Shown here in pieces: positions 19,228 through 28,309 of a stretch of DNA of 64,000 nt (position 1 is the first letter of the stretch; every line of letters starts with the position of its first letter). The notes beneath the pieces were generated by a model. That model was not told the DNA's origin. It ran no database searches and was given only the letters and a program-made list of their open reading frames with translations. The position numbers and the translations under genes are program-made. Source of the stretch: Flavobacterium chilense (lineage in GTDB: Bacteria > Bacteroidota > Bacteroidia > Flavobacteriales > Flavobacteriaceae); the NCBI RefSeq assembly GCF_001602525.1, contig NZ_LSYT01000003.1, positions 1 to 64,000 on the forward strand, read 5' to 3'.

Positions 19228-22200
19228 ATGAAAATCCAAAAACACATCATACAACAGCAGGTTGTTGAGGTAGAATTTTTTGATAAATCTGCCACACAAG
19301 ATGTGTTTGCACAATTCAGCAGACTTTTTAAAACTAAATTAGGAGATATTACCAACACACTTTTAGATAATACCGTAAATGCTCATCATTTTATTAAGAT
19401 AGACCAGTTAGAATTAAACATCGGTACATTGACCTATCCGTTTACCGATGATGAATTTGCTGAACTGTACGAGCAGGCATTAGAAAAAGCCTTATTTGAT
19501 TATGCCACGCTGCACAGCATCAATAATACTGATGAAAAACCGGAAAACACTCAAGATTTCTTGGTAAGCTGTATCGAGTTACTGCATTTTTTTCTGAGCA
19601 ATGGTGCACTGCCGTGGTGGGCGAGTGGTGACGTGTTTACAAATCCGGATAAAACTTTTTTAAAATTGTTTAGCGAAAACCCTGAACAGCTCAAAGATTT
19701 ACTTTTTAAAACAGGAGCAGAGGAGCAGGTAAGAAAACGACTTTCGCAGCAATTTAATGATGAAATAATTACAAAAATCATCAAGCTTATAATACCGCTG
19801 CAAGTCAATTTTATCAGCCAGTATTTTGATAATGTATTGAAGATTCAGAAGCAGAAACAAATTATTAAAACACAGGAAAAAGTATTTGGACAAGCATTAT
19901 GGTATTTTATTCTCACGTATTTGTTAGTAGATATGGGTGGACATTTTGAACGCAGGCTTTTTGTAAAAAGAACACTAACTCAAATGGCATCTCATTTTAA
20001 TGTATCGTACGAAAGTATCTTAAAACTATTATCAGATGCTATTGAGACCCATCCTGATTTAATTCCGACAGATAAAAATTTTACGCTGTTTATAAAAGAG
20101 CTTACAGAAGAAACCAAAACAGGTTTAGAGACAAACGAATCTTTAAATGTTGAGGTTTATTTAGAAAAAGAAGTGACAAAAAATCATTTTGAAGCCCTTC
20201 ATTATTACTTCTTCTTTGGATCATTGCCAGTTAAATATGATTATTATACGCCTCAAAAAATCAGTTTGCTGTTAGATACCATGATCAAAAAACATTCGGA
20301 GGAATTTATCCATGTATTTAGAAAACAGCAAAACATAACGCAATTTACAGAACGCTTAATGTTTATTGCACCAGAAACAGCTCTGTTGGACATCATTCGC
20401 ATTATGGAACCTGCCAATTCTGATTTTATCATAAACTATTATAGAACTACGGTAAAAATTCAGAACAAAAAAAATGTTATTAAAACCAATGAGAAAGAAT
20501 TAAAAAAAGCAATCCTTAAATTCATTTTTTCCTTTCTCTTTACTTCACATGGCAGTTTGTTTAGTGCTAAAATGTTTGTAGAAAATAATATTAAAAAACT
20601 GGCACAGCATTACAATATCGATTATCAGACCTTATTGCTGTTAATGGCGCAAGGTATGGCAGAAGCTCAGGCAATTGTAAAAGATCAGTCTTCGCTGTTT
20701 TTTATTTTCACCGAAATTCTGGGCGAAATACGAAACAGCACCATAAACAAACTTGATGTAGAAAATTTTCTATCAGAACATGAAGCGGTTCATAAAGACA
20801 CAAAAAAAAGTACAAAAGAGAAAATAGATAAAACAGATACTGATAATCTTGTGTTACAAGATCTATTTCTGTTTTGGTTCACACAAGGCACTATACCTTG
20901 GTGGGCCAAAGAACAAAAATCAGCAGCTATAGCCGCATTATTTCAGGAACTGGTAATTGCAGAACCAGCTCTTGCTTTATTGGTTATGAAGCAAGCTGTT
21001 CAACTGGGTTTTAAAAAGCAGGAAATACTCAACAGCGTCTCAAAATCTGTATTACAGCTTTTGAATGTGTTGCCGCAAAACGAAAGCATTTTAAAAATAT
21101 GGAACGAGTTGCAGCAATTAGGAGGAATATCGGAACTTGGTATTTCGGCAGACCGTTTACGTAGTCTTTTGCTAAAGTCAATATTAGAAACCTACCATCA
21201 ATTACAATTTAATTCCTTTGATGTACTGCTTTTTTATGCCATTTTAATAAACTATCTGAAAAACGACATAGGAACATCAGAAACTAAATTAGAAAAATTC
21301 TTCGCAGTACAATTTAAAGAAAACAAATTACCTCATCTTAAAAGTTATATAAGCGACACTGTTAAGCAGAAAGATAGCCTTTTAGATATTTATAAATCGG
21401 TTTTGTTTCTGGATAGAAATGCATTGCTTACTGCCGACGATTTAGAAAGAAACGACCCATTTTCTTATGATGAATTTAAGCTGTTGACGAAATCAAACGA
21501 TATGCTCAAAATGTCATTGGCTACCCTGATAGATAAGGCATATGACATTCTAAAATACTATCTACTTCATAACAAATTACCAGATGATATAAAGATTGAC
21601 GATCAATCTGTAATGGCAAAAATTATAGAGAGATTGGTAATTGTAATTTTCGAAAAAGACCAGAATTTGCTGCATAACCTCATGCGTCAGGATAATGCAT
21701 CGGCGACGGCCAAAATGACACTGCATACGAACTTCTCAAAACAAAGCAATCAGCAGGGACGAAATATTGCCAATCTGCTTAGCGAATATGAAGAGAAAGA
21801 TTTTTTAGTTTATATAAAACAAATCTGGAAACAAGATCAGGCCTTTACAAACCTAAACGAAATTATCCATTTTATTAAACATCAGGGCAGTGATCTTGCA
21901 AAGCAGCAATTGCACAAACAAGTACTGCAATTAGCGAATACAACTTCACATTATGCCACTATTTACAAAGGCGCAGAATTTACTGCAATGATAAAATCAT
22001 TGGCAGATAACACCTTACATGACCTCATCACCAGCCATATTTATATCCTGAATTTAGCCGTTAAAGATTCCTTTGAACGCGAAAAACTGTTATTGTATTT
22101 TAGAGAATTCAGCTTTTACTGGGCATCACAAAAAAATGCAGAAAATGTTAACCTGTTTTTTTATAGGTTTCTGGCATTTTTAAATTATAAAAAAAACTGG

Positions 22201-22971
22201 GATATAAAACACCTTTATCAACAGCTTACAAAAGTTTCTGATGCGATAAAACAGCTTAACAATATTTCATTAGAAAATAGAATAGCAGCTATGCAAAAAG
22301 ATACACAAACCTATCTTACTCAGGATAAATACAAAAACGAAATCCTGTACCATGTTAAAGATGAGGTTTTAAAGAAGCTTGATTTTGAAGAATACGCAAA
22401 GCTAACCGAAGAAAAGAAAACCGAATCAGAAATAATCTACCAAGATGAAAACATAAAACTAAAAGAAGGGGAGAAGATCTATATCGAAAATGCCGGATTG
22501 GTCTTAGTACATCCGTTTTTAAGTACTTTGTTTGATCGTACCGGTTTAATAAAAAATGGTGAATTTGTTAATGATGAAGCCAAATTTAGAGCGCCGCATT
22601 TATTGCAATATCTGGTTAATTATGAGCAGGCAACTCCTGAACATGCTTTACTGCTTAATAAAATTTTATGCGGTATAGAATATCAGGAAGCTTTAACATT
22701 GGGCGTTATTTTAACCGAATTAGAAATGGAAACGGCAAATGAACTTCTTTATGTGGTAACACAACAATGGGAAAAATTAAAGAATACTTCGATTACCGGA
22801 CTTCAGGAAAGTTTTTTACAGCGCAGCGGTTCTTTATGTTTATCGAGCGAAGGCTGGACATTAGTGGTAGAAAACAAAGCTTTTGATGTATTGCTTCAAA
22901 CGCTTCCCTGGGGATTAAGTTTTATTAAAAATTCATGGATGACTGAACCAATATTTGTAGAATGGAGCTAG
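19228..22971 (+). CDS. CIS tape-measure protein
   Basis: 1247 residues. The start KIQKHIIQQQVVEVEFFD is the usual opening of CIS tape-measure proteins, which set particle length by spanning the tube lumen. The body is alpha-helical and built of related modules of about 200-230 residues. Each has a Gly/Pro turn: NGALPWWA near residue 126, FGSLPVKY near 330, QGTIPWWA near 552 and HNKLPDDI near 780. Modules 1 and 2 also share NFISQYFDN..KIQKQK / DFIINYYRT..KIQNKK. The end overlaps the ATPase gene by 10 bases, implying translational coupling. Confidence 0.88.
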   Translation: MKIQKHIIQQQVVEVEFFDKSATQDVFAQFSRLFKTKLGDITNTLLDNTVNAHHFIKIDQLELNIGTLTYPFTDDEFAELYEQALEKALFDYATLHSINNTDEKPENTQDFLVSCIELLHFFLSNGALPWWASGDVFTNPDKTFLKLFSENPEQLKDLLFKTGAEEQVRKRLSQQFNDEIITKIIKLIIPLQVNFISQYFDNVLKIQKQKQIIKTQEKVFGQALWYFILTYLLVDMGGHFERRLFVKRTLTQMASHFNVSYESILKLLSDAIETHPDLIPTDKNFTLFIKELTEETKTGLETNESLNVEVYLEKEVTKNHFEALHYYFFFGSLPVKYDYYTPQKISLLLDTMIKKHSEEFIHVFRKQQNITQFTERLMFIAPETALLDIIRIMEPANSDFIINYYRTTVKIQNKKNVIKTNEKELKKAILKFIFSFLFTSHGSLFSAKMFVENNIKKLAQHYNIDYQTLLLLMAQGMAEAQAIVKDQSSLFFIFTEILGEIRNSTINKLDVENFLSEHEAVHKDTKKSTKEKIDKTDTDNLVLQDLFLFWFTQGTIPWWAKEQKSAAIAALFQELVIAEPALALLVMKQAVQLGFKKQEILNSVSKSVLQLLNVLPQNESILKIWNELQQLGGISELGISADRLRSLLLKSILETYHQLQFNSFDVLLFYAILINYLKNDIGTSETKLEKFFAVQFKENKLPHLKSYISDTVKQKDSLLDIYKSVLFLDRNALLTADDLERNDPFSYDEFKLLTKSNDMLKMSLATLIDKAYDILKYYLLHNKLPDDIKIDDQSVMAKIIERLVIVIFEKDQNLLHNLMRQDNASATAKMTLHTNFSKQSNQQGRNIANLLSEYEEKDFLVYIKQIWKQDQAFTNLNEIIHFIKHQGSDLAKQQLHKQVLQLANTTSHYATIYKGAEFTAMIKSLADNTLHDLITSHIYILNLAVKDSFEREKLLLYFREFSFYWASQKNAENVNLFFYRFLAFLNYKKNWDIKHLYQQLTKVSDAIKQLNNISLENRIAAMQKDTQTYLTQDKYKNEILYHVKDEVLKKLDFEEYAKLTEEKKTESEIIYQDENIKLKEGEKIYIENAGLVLVHPFLSTLFDRTGLIKNGEFVNDEAKFRAPHLLQYLVNYEQATPEHALLLNKILCGIEYQEALTLGVILTELEMETANELLYVVTQQWEKLKNTSITGLQESFLQRSGSLCLSSEGWTLVVENKAFDVLLQTLPWGLSFIKNSWMTEPIFVEWS

Positions 22972-24317
22972 ATATATTAAAACAAAACGCAGAGACACTT
23001 ACTGCAGAATTGCAATGGTTAGAAGAAATAATCAATGTACGTATGAGATTATATTGGAACGAGGAGTGCAATTATAAAAGCATTGAAGAAATTCTTCCTC
23101 CTGATTTATCCAAAAATAATTCTCCATACGCCGGAATTTTAGACTATTATAAAATTAGTTTTTCAGAACGCATTATTTTATTGCTCGCCTTAGCAGTGCA
23201 TATACAGCCCAAATTGCTGGATGTTTTCCTGATAAAAAATGCGGCTTACGATAAAGGTTTTACAGAATTTGGCGGTATAAAAGGCCAAAATTTTGGTGGT
23301 TTTATACCAACTGGAGAAACAGCAGTTTTCGTATTGGCGGCTAATAATCTTGAGAAACGTTTTAGAATTTCGGAGTTATTCTCGGATCATCATAAATTTA
23401 AAAAGTTTAATATTTTAAGCCTTGAATCCATTCCTGCAAACGAACCTTTTTTAAGCGGTGCGCTGACATTATCCTTGGAGTATTTGAGTTACTTTACAAA
23501 AGGAACTTCGCATAAACCCGATTTTAATGCCAATTTTCCGGCTAAACTCATTACAACTCAGGCCGTATGGGAAGACTTGGTTATCGAACAAAGCACGCTG
23601 ACAGAAGTTAAGGAAATTGAAGACTGGATAATTTACGGACCAAAATTACTACACGAATGGGGTTTGCATAAAAAAATTAAACCAGGTTATCGATCTTTAT
23701 TTTATGGTCCGCCCGGAACAGGAAAAACCATGACAGCCTCGTTATTAGGAAAATCAACGGAATTAGATGTTTACCGAATCGATTTATCTATGGTGGTGTC
23801 TAAATTTATTGGTGAAACCGAGAAAAACCTTTCCAATATTTTTGATCAGGCCGAACATAAAAACTGGATATTGTTTTTTGATGAAGCCGATGCACTTTTT
23901 GGTAAACGCACCCAAACCAGCAGTTCAAACGACAGATATGCCAATCAGGAAGTATCGTATTTACTGCAGCGTATCGAAGACTTTCCGGGAGTGGTAATTC
24001 TGGCAACCAATCTCAAAGCCAATCTGGATGAAGCCTTCAGCAGACGTTTTCAATCGATGATTCATTTTCCAATACCAAGCGCTCTGCAGCGAAAGAAATT
24101 ATGGGAAAAAGCTTTTGCCGAAAATATTATTCTGGATAGCGATGTCAATCTTGATGAAATTGCTCAAAAATTTGAACTGGCAGGCGGCGCGATAATAAAC
24201 GTACTGCGATACGTATCGTTAATAGCCATAAAACGAGGAGATAACAAGGTTACAAAAAAAGACATTATAAGCAGTATCAGGAGAGAATTTGGTAAAGAAG
24301 GAAAAATAGTCCAGTAA
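22962..24317 (+). CDS. AAA+ ATPase of the CIS (Afp15-like)
   Basis: 451 residues. An N-terminal helical domain (1-225) is followed by an AAA+ module with Walker A GPPGTGKT (residues 249-256), Walker B ILFFDEAD (303-310) and an arginine-finger region near FSRRFQ. This is the conserved ATPase of Afp/PVC-type loci, needed for assembly of full-length particles, possibly by handling the tape measure. The ATG lies inside the last codons of the tape-measure gene (10-base overlap), supporting coupled synthesis. Confidence 0.94.
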   Translation: MELDILKQNAETLTAELQWLEEIINVRMRLYWNEECNYKSIEEILPPDLSKNNSPYAGILDYYKISFSERIILLLALAVHIQPKLLDVFLIKNAAYDKGFTEFGGIKGQNFGGFIPTGETAVFVLAANNLEKRFRISELFSDHHKFKKFNILSLESIPANEPFLSGALTLSLEYLSYFTKGTSHKPDFNANFPAKLITTQAVWEDLVIEQSTLTEVKEIEDWIIYGPKLLHEWGLHKKIKPGYRSLFYGPPGTGKTMTASLLGKSTELDVYRIDLSMVVSKFIGETEKNLSNIFDQAEHKNWILFFDEADALFGKRTQTSSSNDRYANQEVSYLLQRIEDFPGVVILATNLKANLDEAFSRRFQSMIHFPIPSALQRKKLWEKAFAENIILDSDVNLDEIAQKFELAGGAIINVLRYVSLIAIKRGDNKVTKKDIISSIRREFGKEGKIVQ

Positions 24318-24347
24318 ATAAATTATAAAATTTAAAATCATAAGAAT

Positions 24348-25199
24348 ATGAGTCTGACAAATTTATTGCTCAAAATGAATCCATTGTTAATGCTCACATT
24401 ATTCATACTGTTATTTTCCGGAGCAGGAATAGTGGGAACTTATCTGGTACGGAAATACAGTAAACTGGGAGTTGGCAAATCGCATAACGAAGGCATTGCA
24501 AATGGTTTTGCAATGACCGGCGGATTGTACGGATTAATCCTGGCATTTGTTGTTTTTCTGGTTTGGGACCAGTACGACGATGCCCAGCAAAACGCCGACA
24601 TGGAAGCAAGTTTGTGTAAAGGACTTTACAGAGATATTAAATTTTATCCCGCAGATAACAATCAGGAGGCACTTTTGCAAAAGAAAAAACTAACAGCGTC
24701 TTATATGTTTTACTTAAAAAATGTCATTACAGAAGATTCATTGCTAAATAACAAAGGGAAAGAATCTCCGGAATACATAGATTATCGATATACTAAAACG
24801 GTTAAATCATTTAATACTTTTTACAAAACGCTGGAGCAGATGCGCGACACCGTAACTTATAGAAATGAAAGAATAGAAGCGATGTTCAAACAGCTTAATG
24901 ACTTGGGAACGTACAGAAATTTAAGAAGCCTGGCCGTCGACTCCGAAATTGATTTTTATATCTGGGTACCGCTTTGGCTTGGCGGTTTTATCATCATGTT
25001 GTTTGCTTATTTAATGAACATTGAAAACAAAACACTGCACATTATCATAAATGGATTAATAGGCGCCTTTATCGCACTAGTTTTTTATATTATTGTACTC
25101 TCAGATCATCCATTTAACGGCAGAATGCGAATCGACATTGGTAAAACTATAAACCAGATTATCGAATGGGAGAAAACCGGTATGATGGATGAGAAATGA
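24348..25199 (+). CDS. DUF4239-like membrane protein, last gene of the CIS operon
   Basis: 283 residues with about four membrane helices (residues 13-33, 64-84, 205-225 and 233-253). The segment GLYGLILAFVVFLVWDQYDDAQ followed by EASLCKGLYRD fits the DUF4239 (bestrophin-like) family. It lies 30 bases after the ATPase gene on the same strand, so it is probably in the same transcript. Such proteins are not part of purified Afp-type particles. It might be an inner-membrane partner for docking, immunity or release, or simply a read-through neighbour. Confidence 0.72.
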   Translation: MSLTNLLLKMNPLLMLTLFILLFSGAGIVGTYLVRKYSKLGVGKSHNEGIANGFAMTGGLYGLILAFVVFLVWDQYDDAQQNADMEASLCKGLYRDIKFYPADNNQEALLQKKKLTASYMFYLKNVITEDSLLNNKGKESPEYIDYRYTKTVKSFNTFYKTLEQMRDTVTYRNERIEAMFKQLNDLGTYRNLRSLAVDSEIDFYIWVPLWLGGFIIMLFAYLMNIENKTLHIIINGLIGAFIALVFYIIVLSDHPFNGRMRIDIGKTINQIIEWEKTGMMDEK

Positions 25200-25523
25200 T
25201 AAAGAAATTTTACTAAACCTTTGTAGTTGGACTGGCGGTCATAAGGATTTGCTGTTTCAGTTTCAGGGTTGCGCTTTTGCGATTATTTGCAAACTGCGCG
25301 GTTGCAGTTTGCTGGTTCGTATTATTGTTCTACTCTAAAATATTGTTGCGAGTTTTGTAAGCCACAACTGACTCGATGATAATACCTTGTAAATTTATTT
25401 TCTTCATCGAGCGCTGTTTGCTAAATGACTCTAACCTCTTTAATTTTATTTGCGTAAAAATTAATTGAGAATCTGGTGCGATTAATTTCTCTTAAATAAC
25501 TCTGAACCATTTAATTACTTTAA
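25200..25523. other. 324-base convergent gap with a GC-rich hairpin
   Basis: The gap lies between the convergent ends of the CIS operon and the DUF4157 gene and has no gene I can support. It is less AT-rich than other gaps here. It contains a perfect 9-bp stem, GCAAACTGC (25289-25297) and GCAGTTTGC (25304-25312), with loop GCGGTT and no T-run after it. Confidence 0.6.
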
Positions 25524-27137
25524 TTAGTAATTTATTATCAAACTACCCAACGCATATTGCTCCCCCTCAAATTCTGCATACAAAAAGCCCTTATTATTAG
25601 CAGTATTAACTAACTCCTCATAAAATGGCCTGGTAATACGAGACATATGTCTAGCCTTTTCTTCAAGATTCATTTCTTTTGGATCTTTCGCATACAGTCC
25701 AGGGTTCTTTGCGTAATCCTCTTGAAGAATGAGATTGGCAGATTTAAGTTTTGTAACTATTTTTTCACCATATTTAGGAATATGATGCTTATAGCCGGGC
25801 TTCGTTAAATCCATTATTTCCGCATCAAAACCATACTTAATAACTATCTGATGCTGTAGTTTCATGTAGTTGTCTTTCTCATCAGGTTTCACAGCTCTTT
25901 CACCAGTAGATGGCGATGTCAGAGCCAAGCCCTTTTTCCCATCAACAACCAAGTCCAATCCTTTCGCACTTAAACCTTTCGCAATCGCTGCTACCAATGA
26001 TGTGCTTTCATCCCCTGTGGTTTCAGGCAATCCGGCACTACAAGCAAGCACAGTGATTCCAGCGATGTGCGCTGGAACTGCTTTTCCATCAGCAGTCAAT
26101 ATATCAACTATTTGGCTTGCTGTAAAATTTTTAATTTTACCCGGTGCCCCATGTTCAAGAAGCATAAGGTCTTCATTAGATTCCATAGTACTAAAGTCCG
26201 CATTAACTCCAAAATCAACTACTGGTCCGCCAGCGTAGTCAAGAGCATATTTTAAATTAGTCATGATTACCAAATCATCCTCGGTATCTTTATCATCAAG
26301 AGCAAGGGCAACCATTCGCTGTACAGATCGTCCAGCTACCTCAGTCCTACTAGTATTGGTTTTGATAGTGTTATCCCCCGAATAACCTAGCGCTTTTGTC
26401 CCCATAACATCAGCTTCATTCTCTAATTCAGCGTCATCATTCACATTAATATTACCTTTCATCTGCAAAGTAGGTTGCACACGGCCTTGTTTTTGCTGCA
26501 CGACATGCCAGGCTTCATGAGGCAAATGCTTTTCTTGCCCAGATGCGATATGAATATCAGTTCCCTGAGCATAAGCATGAGCCTGTAATTGGGCTGGTTT
26601 GTCGGAATTATAATGCACTTTTACATCATCCATTGCATAACCTGAAAGATTTTCAATACCAGATTTTAGATTATCAGGCAAGCCCGTGTTATTTTCTTTT
26701 TTTTGTATGGGTAAAGCAAATTTGCCTTGTAAAGGTTCTTCTTCCTCAATACCTTTTTTTTGAACAGGAATAGCTTTCATTTGGAGTTCTTCTTCCTCAA
26801 CACCTTTTTTCTGAATAGGAATGGCTTTCATTTGCAGTTCTTCTTCTTCAATACCTTGTTTTTGAATTGGAATAGATTTCATTTGCAGTTCTTCTTCTTT
26901 AACACCTTTTTTCTGAATTGGCATCGAAAAATTAGCATTTGCCATTGTTTGCAGCTGCATGGCTTGTTTTACCTGCAGACTATTGTTGGCTATTTTTTGT
27001 AATTGCATTTGGGTAACAGCAGTTGAAGAAATATTTTTATAAGATAAAGCAGCGGTGCTGTTATTCTTCTTTTGAGTAACCGTATTTGGTGTGGTTTGTT
27101 TTTTGTTTTGCTGTATTTTGTCGGTATAAGAATTCAT
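25524..27137 (-). CDS. DUF4157 protein with caspase/C80-like C-terminal domain, candidate CIS effector
   Basis: 537 residues, no signal peptide. Residues 1-77 are the N-terminal module shared with the protein at 237-1355. Residues 73-138 hold four 17-residue repeats of the type PIQKKGxEEEELQMKxI. DUF4157 covers about residues 150-245 with the zinc motif HEAWH (207-211) and a candidate third ligand in ELENEAD (238-244). From about residue 275 there is a separate domain with LLEHGAPG (H329) and TVLACSAG (C366). Strands ending in His-Gly and in a Cys-Ser/Ala-Gly are the layout of clan CD cysteine peptidases (caspase, C80). DUF4157 is a well-known marker of CIS cargo; the peptidase assignment is my inference. 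Confidence 0.82.
   Translation of the reverse strand: MNSYTDKIQQNKKQTTPNTVTQKKNNSTAALSYKNISSTAVTQMQLQKIANNSLQVKQAMQLQTMANANFSMPIQKKGVKEEELQMKSIPIQKQGIEEEELQMKAIPIQKKGVEEEELQMKAIPVQKKGIEEEEPLQGKFALPIQKKENNTGLPDNLKSGIENLSGYAMDDVKVHYNSDKPAQLQAHAYAQGTDIHIASGQEKHLPHEAWHVVQQKQGRVQPTLQMKGNINVNDDAELENEADVMGTKALGYSGDNTIKTNTSRTEVAGRSVQRMVALALDDKDTEDDLVIMTNLKYALDYAGGPVVDFGVNADFSTMESNEDLMLLEHGAPGKIKNFTASQIVDILTADGKAVPAHIAGITVLACSAGLPETTGDESTSLVAAIAKGLSAKGLDLVVDGKKGLALTSPSTGERAVKPDEKDNYMKLQHQIVIKYGFDAEIMDLTKPGYKHHIPKYGEKIVTKLKSANLILQEDYAKNPGLYAKDPKEMNLEEKARHMSRITRPFYEELVNTANNKGFLYAEFEGEQYALGSLIINY
26724..26921 (-). repeat. Four 51-base in-frame repeats
   Basis: These encode four 17-residue units whose prolines fall at residues 73, 90, 107 and 124, with consensus IPIQKKG(V/I)EEEELQMKA. 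The last unit is diverged and extended. PIQKK recurs once more at residue 143. The repeats link the shared N-terminal module to the DUF4157 domain. Confidence 0.9.
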
Positions 27138-27372
27138 AGTCTGGTTTTTTAACTTTAAATATTTCTTTAACCAATTTCAATGCTTATAGAAGTTGTAGAA
27201 ATAGGGGTTAACTGTGTCAAATATAATACATTACAATTGATTTTAACAATTGTAAGGTATTTTTTATTTGTTAGATTTTGTCACTTACGGAAATTTGTTT
27301 TTTGTGGATATTACAGACAATGGAAATTTGTATTTTTAACCCATCTGCAAAGCAACAAGAAATTATAAAGGA

Positions 27373-28239
27373 ATGGCATTAGTCACAAAAATTAAAACCT
27401 ATCATTTTCTTCCATACAAATATGGTTCAGAATTGTTGTTAGATATTGGACGCATCGAAACATTGGAAAATTATGTATTAGATAATACGTTACATCAACT
27501 TAGTTTTTACGAAGTCCTTTTCATTGAAGAAGGAGCGGGGACTATTACATTAAACGAAAATAAGATGTTAATAAGTCCACAAACGATTATTTTCACAAGT
27601 CCGGGACAAGTCCGTTGTTGGGAGATTGAGGAAGAAGTAAGAGGCTATACACTTTTCTTTGAAAAAGATTTTCTTCATCTTTTTTTTTCGGATGAACTAT
27701 TTTTATATCGGTTTCAATATTTTCATCAATATTCGCATCCAACAGATATGCTGGTATCCGAGATATCATTTAAAAAGTGCCTTGAACTTTTATATGGAAT
27801 TGAACTAGAGTTTAGGCAGCTTCAGAATGATAGCAGTCATTTGATCAGGTCGCTTCTATATCAATTATTGGTGATTCTCAACCGATATTATGGAGATGCT
27901 CACAATGTTCAAAGAGATACTTATGTTCATTTGGATTTTTATAGATTTCGATCTTTATTAGAAAAGAAATTTATAGAGGAGCATAATGTTGAAGCCTATT
28001 CGAAAATGCTTACTATCAGCTCAGGATTTCTCAATAAAATTTGCAAACAATTTAGCGGATTGTCAGCCCAACAGATGATTCATTACAAACTGATTTCAGA
28101 AATTAAGAAACAACTTAGCCAAAACAAATCTGCAAAAGAGATTTCTTATGAGTTTGGATTCTCAGATCCGTCGAATTTTAATCGTTTCTTTAAAAAATTT
28201 ACAGGGACTACTCCTCAACAATATCGAAAGAAAATGTAA
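27373..28239 (+). CDS. AraC-family transcriptional regulator
   Basis: 288 residues. The N-terminal part (about 30-120, LSFYEVLFIEEGAGTITLNE) is a cupin-like sensing domain. The C-terminal 100 residues are the AraC double helix-turn-helix, with KMLTISSGFLNKICKQFSG and KEISYEFGFSDPSNFNRFFK. It probably activates the next gene on the same strand: two identical 13-base elements, 20 bases apart, begin at its stop codon (see 28238-28270). The ligand cannot be told from sequence. It is divergent from the DUF4157 gene, so control of that gene is also conceivable. Confidence 0.93.
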   Translation: MALVTKIKTYHFLPYKYGSELLLDIGRIETLENYVLDNTLHQLSFYEVLFIEEGAGTITLNENKMLISPQTIIFTSPGQVRCWEIEEEVRGYTLFFEKDFLHLFFSDELFLYRFQYFHQYSHPTDMLVSEISFKKCLELLYGIELEFRQLQNDSSHLIRSLLYQLLVILNRYYGDAHNVQRDTYVHLDFYRFRSLLEKKFIEEHNVEAYSKMLTISSGFLNKICKQFSGLSAQQMIHYKLISEIKKQLSQNKSAKEISYEFGFSDPSNFNRFFKKFTGTTPQQYRKKM

Positions 28240-28270
28240 ATGACCATTTTAAGAATAAAATGACCATTTT
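28238..28270 (+). promoter_or_regulatory. Candidate AraC-type operator: two direct repeats
   Basis: AAATGACCATTTT occurs at 28238-28250 and again at 28258-28270, exactly 20 bases (about two helical turns) apart. Each copy is also a short inverted repeat (AAATG-AC-CATTT). The pair lies between the regulator gene and the beta-helix gene (ATG at 28310). Direct half-sites at two-turn spacing are usual for AraC-family proteins. Confidence 0.6.
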
Positions 28271-28309
28271 GGCAGGACGAAAGTATTCTAATTTTACAAA
28301 AAAAAGAAT

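Noticed and set aside
25870..26238. Plus-strand frame inside the DUF4157 gene
   Set aside because: Antisense shadow of the cysteine-peptidase-like domain.
237..27137. Similar gene starts at both ends as attachment or recombination repeats
   Set aside because: Similarity is at protein level over 77 residues (about half identical), so the DNA is too diverged to be a recent direct repeat.
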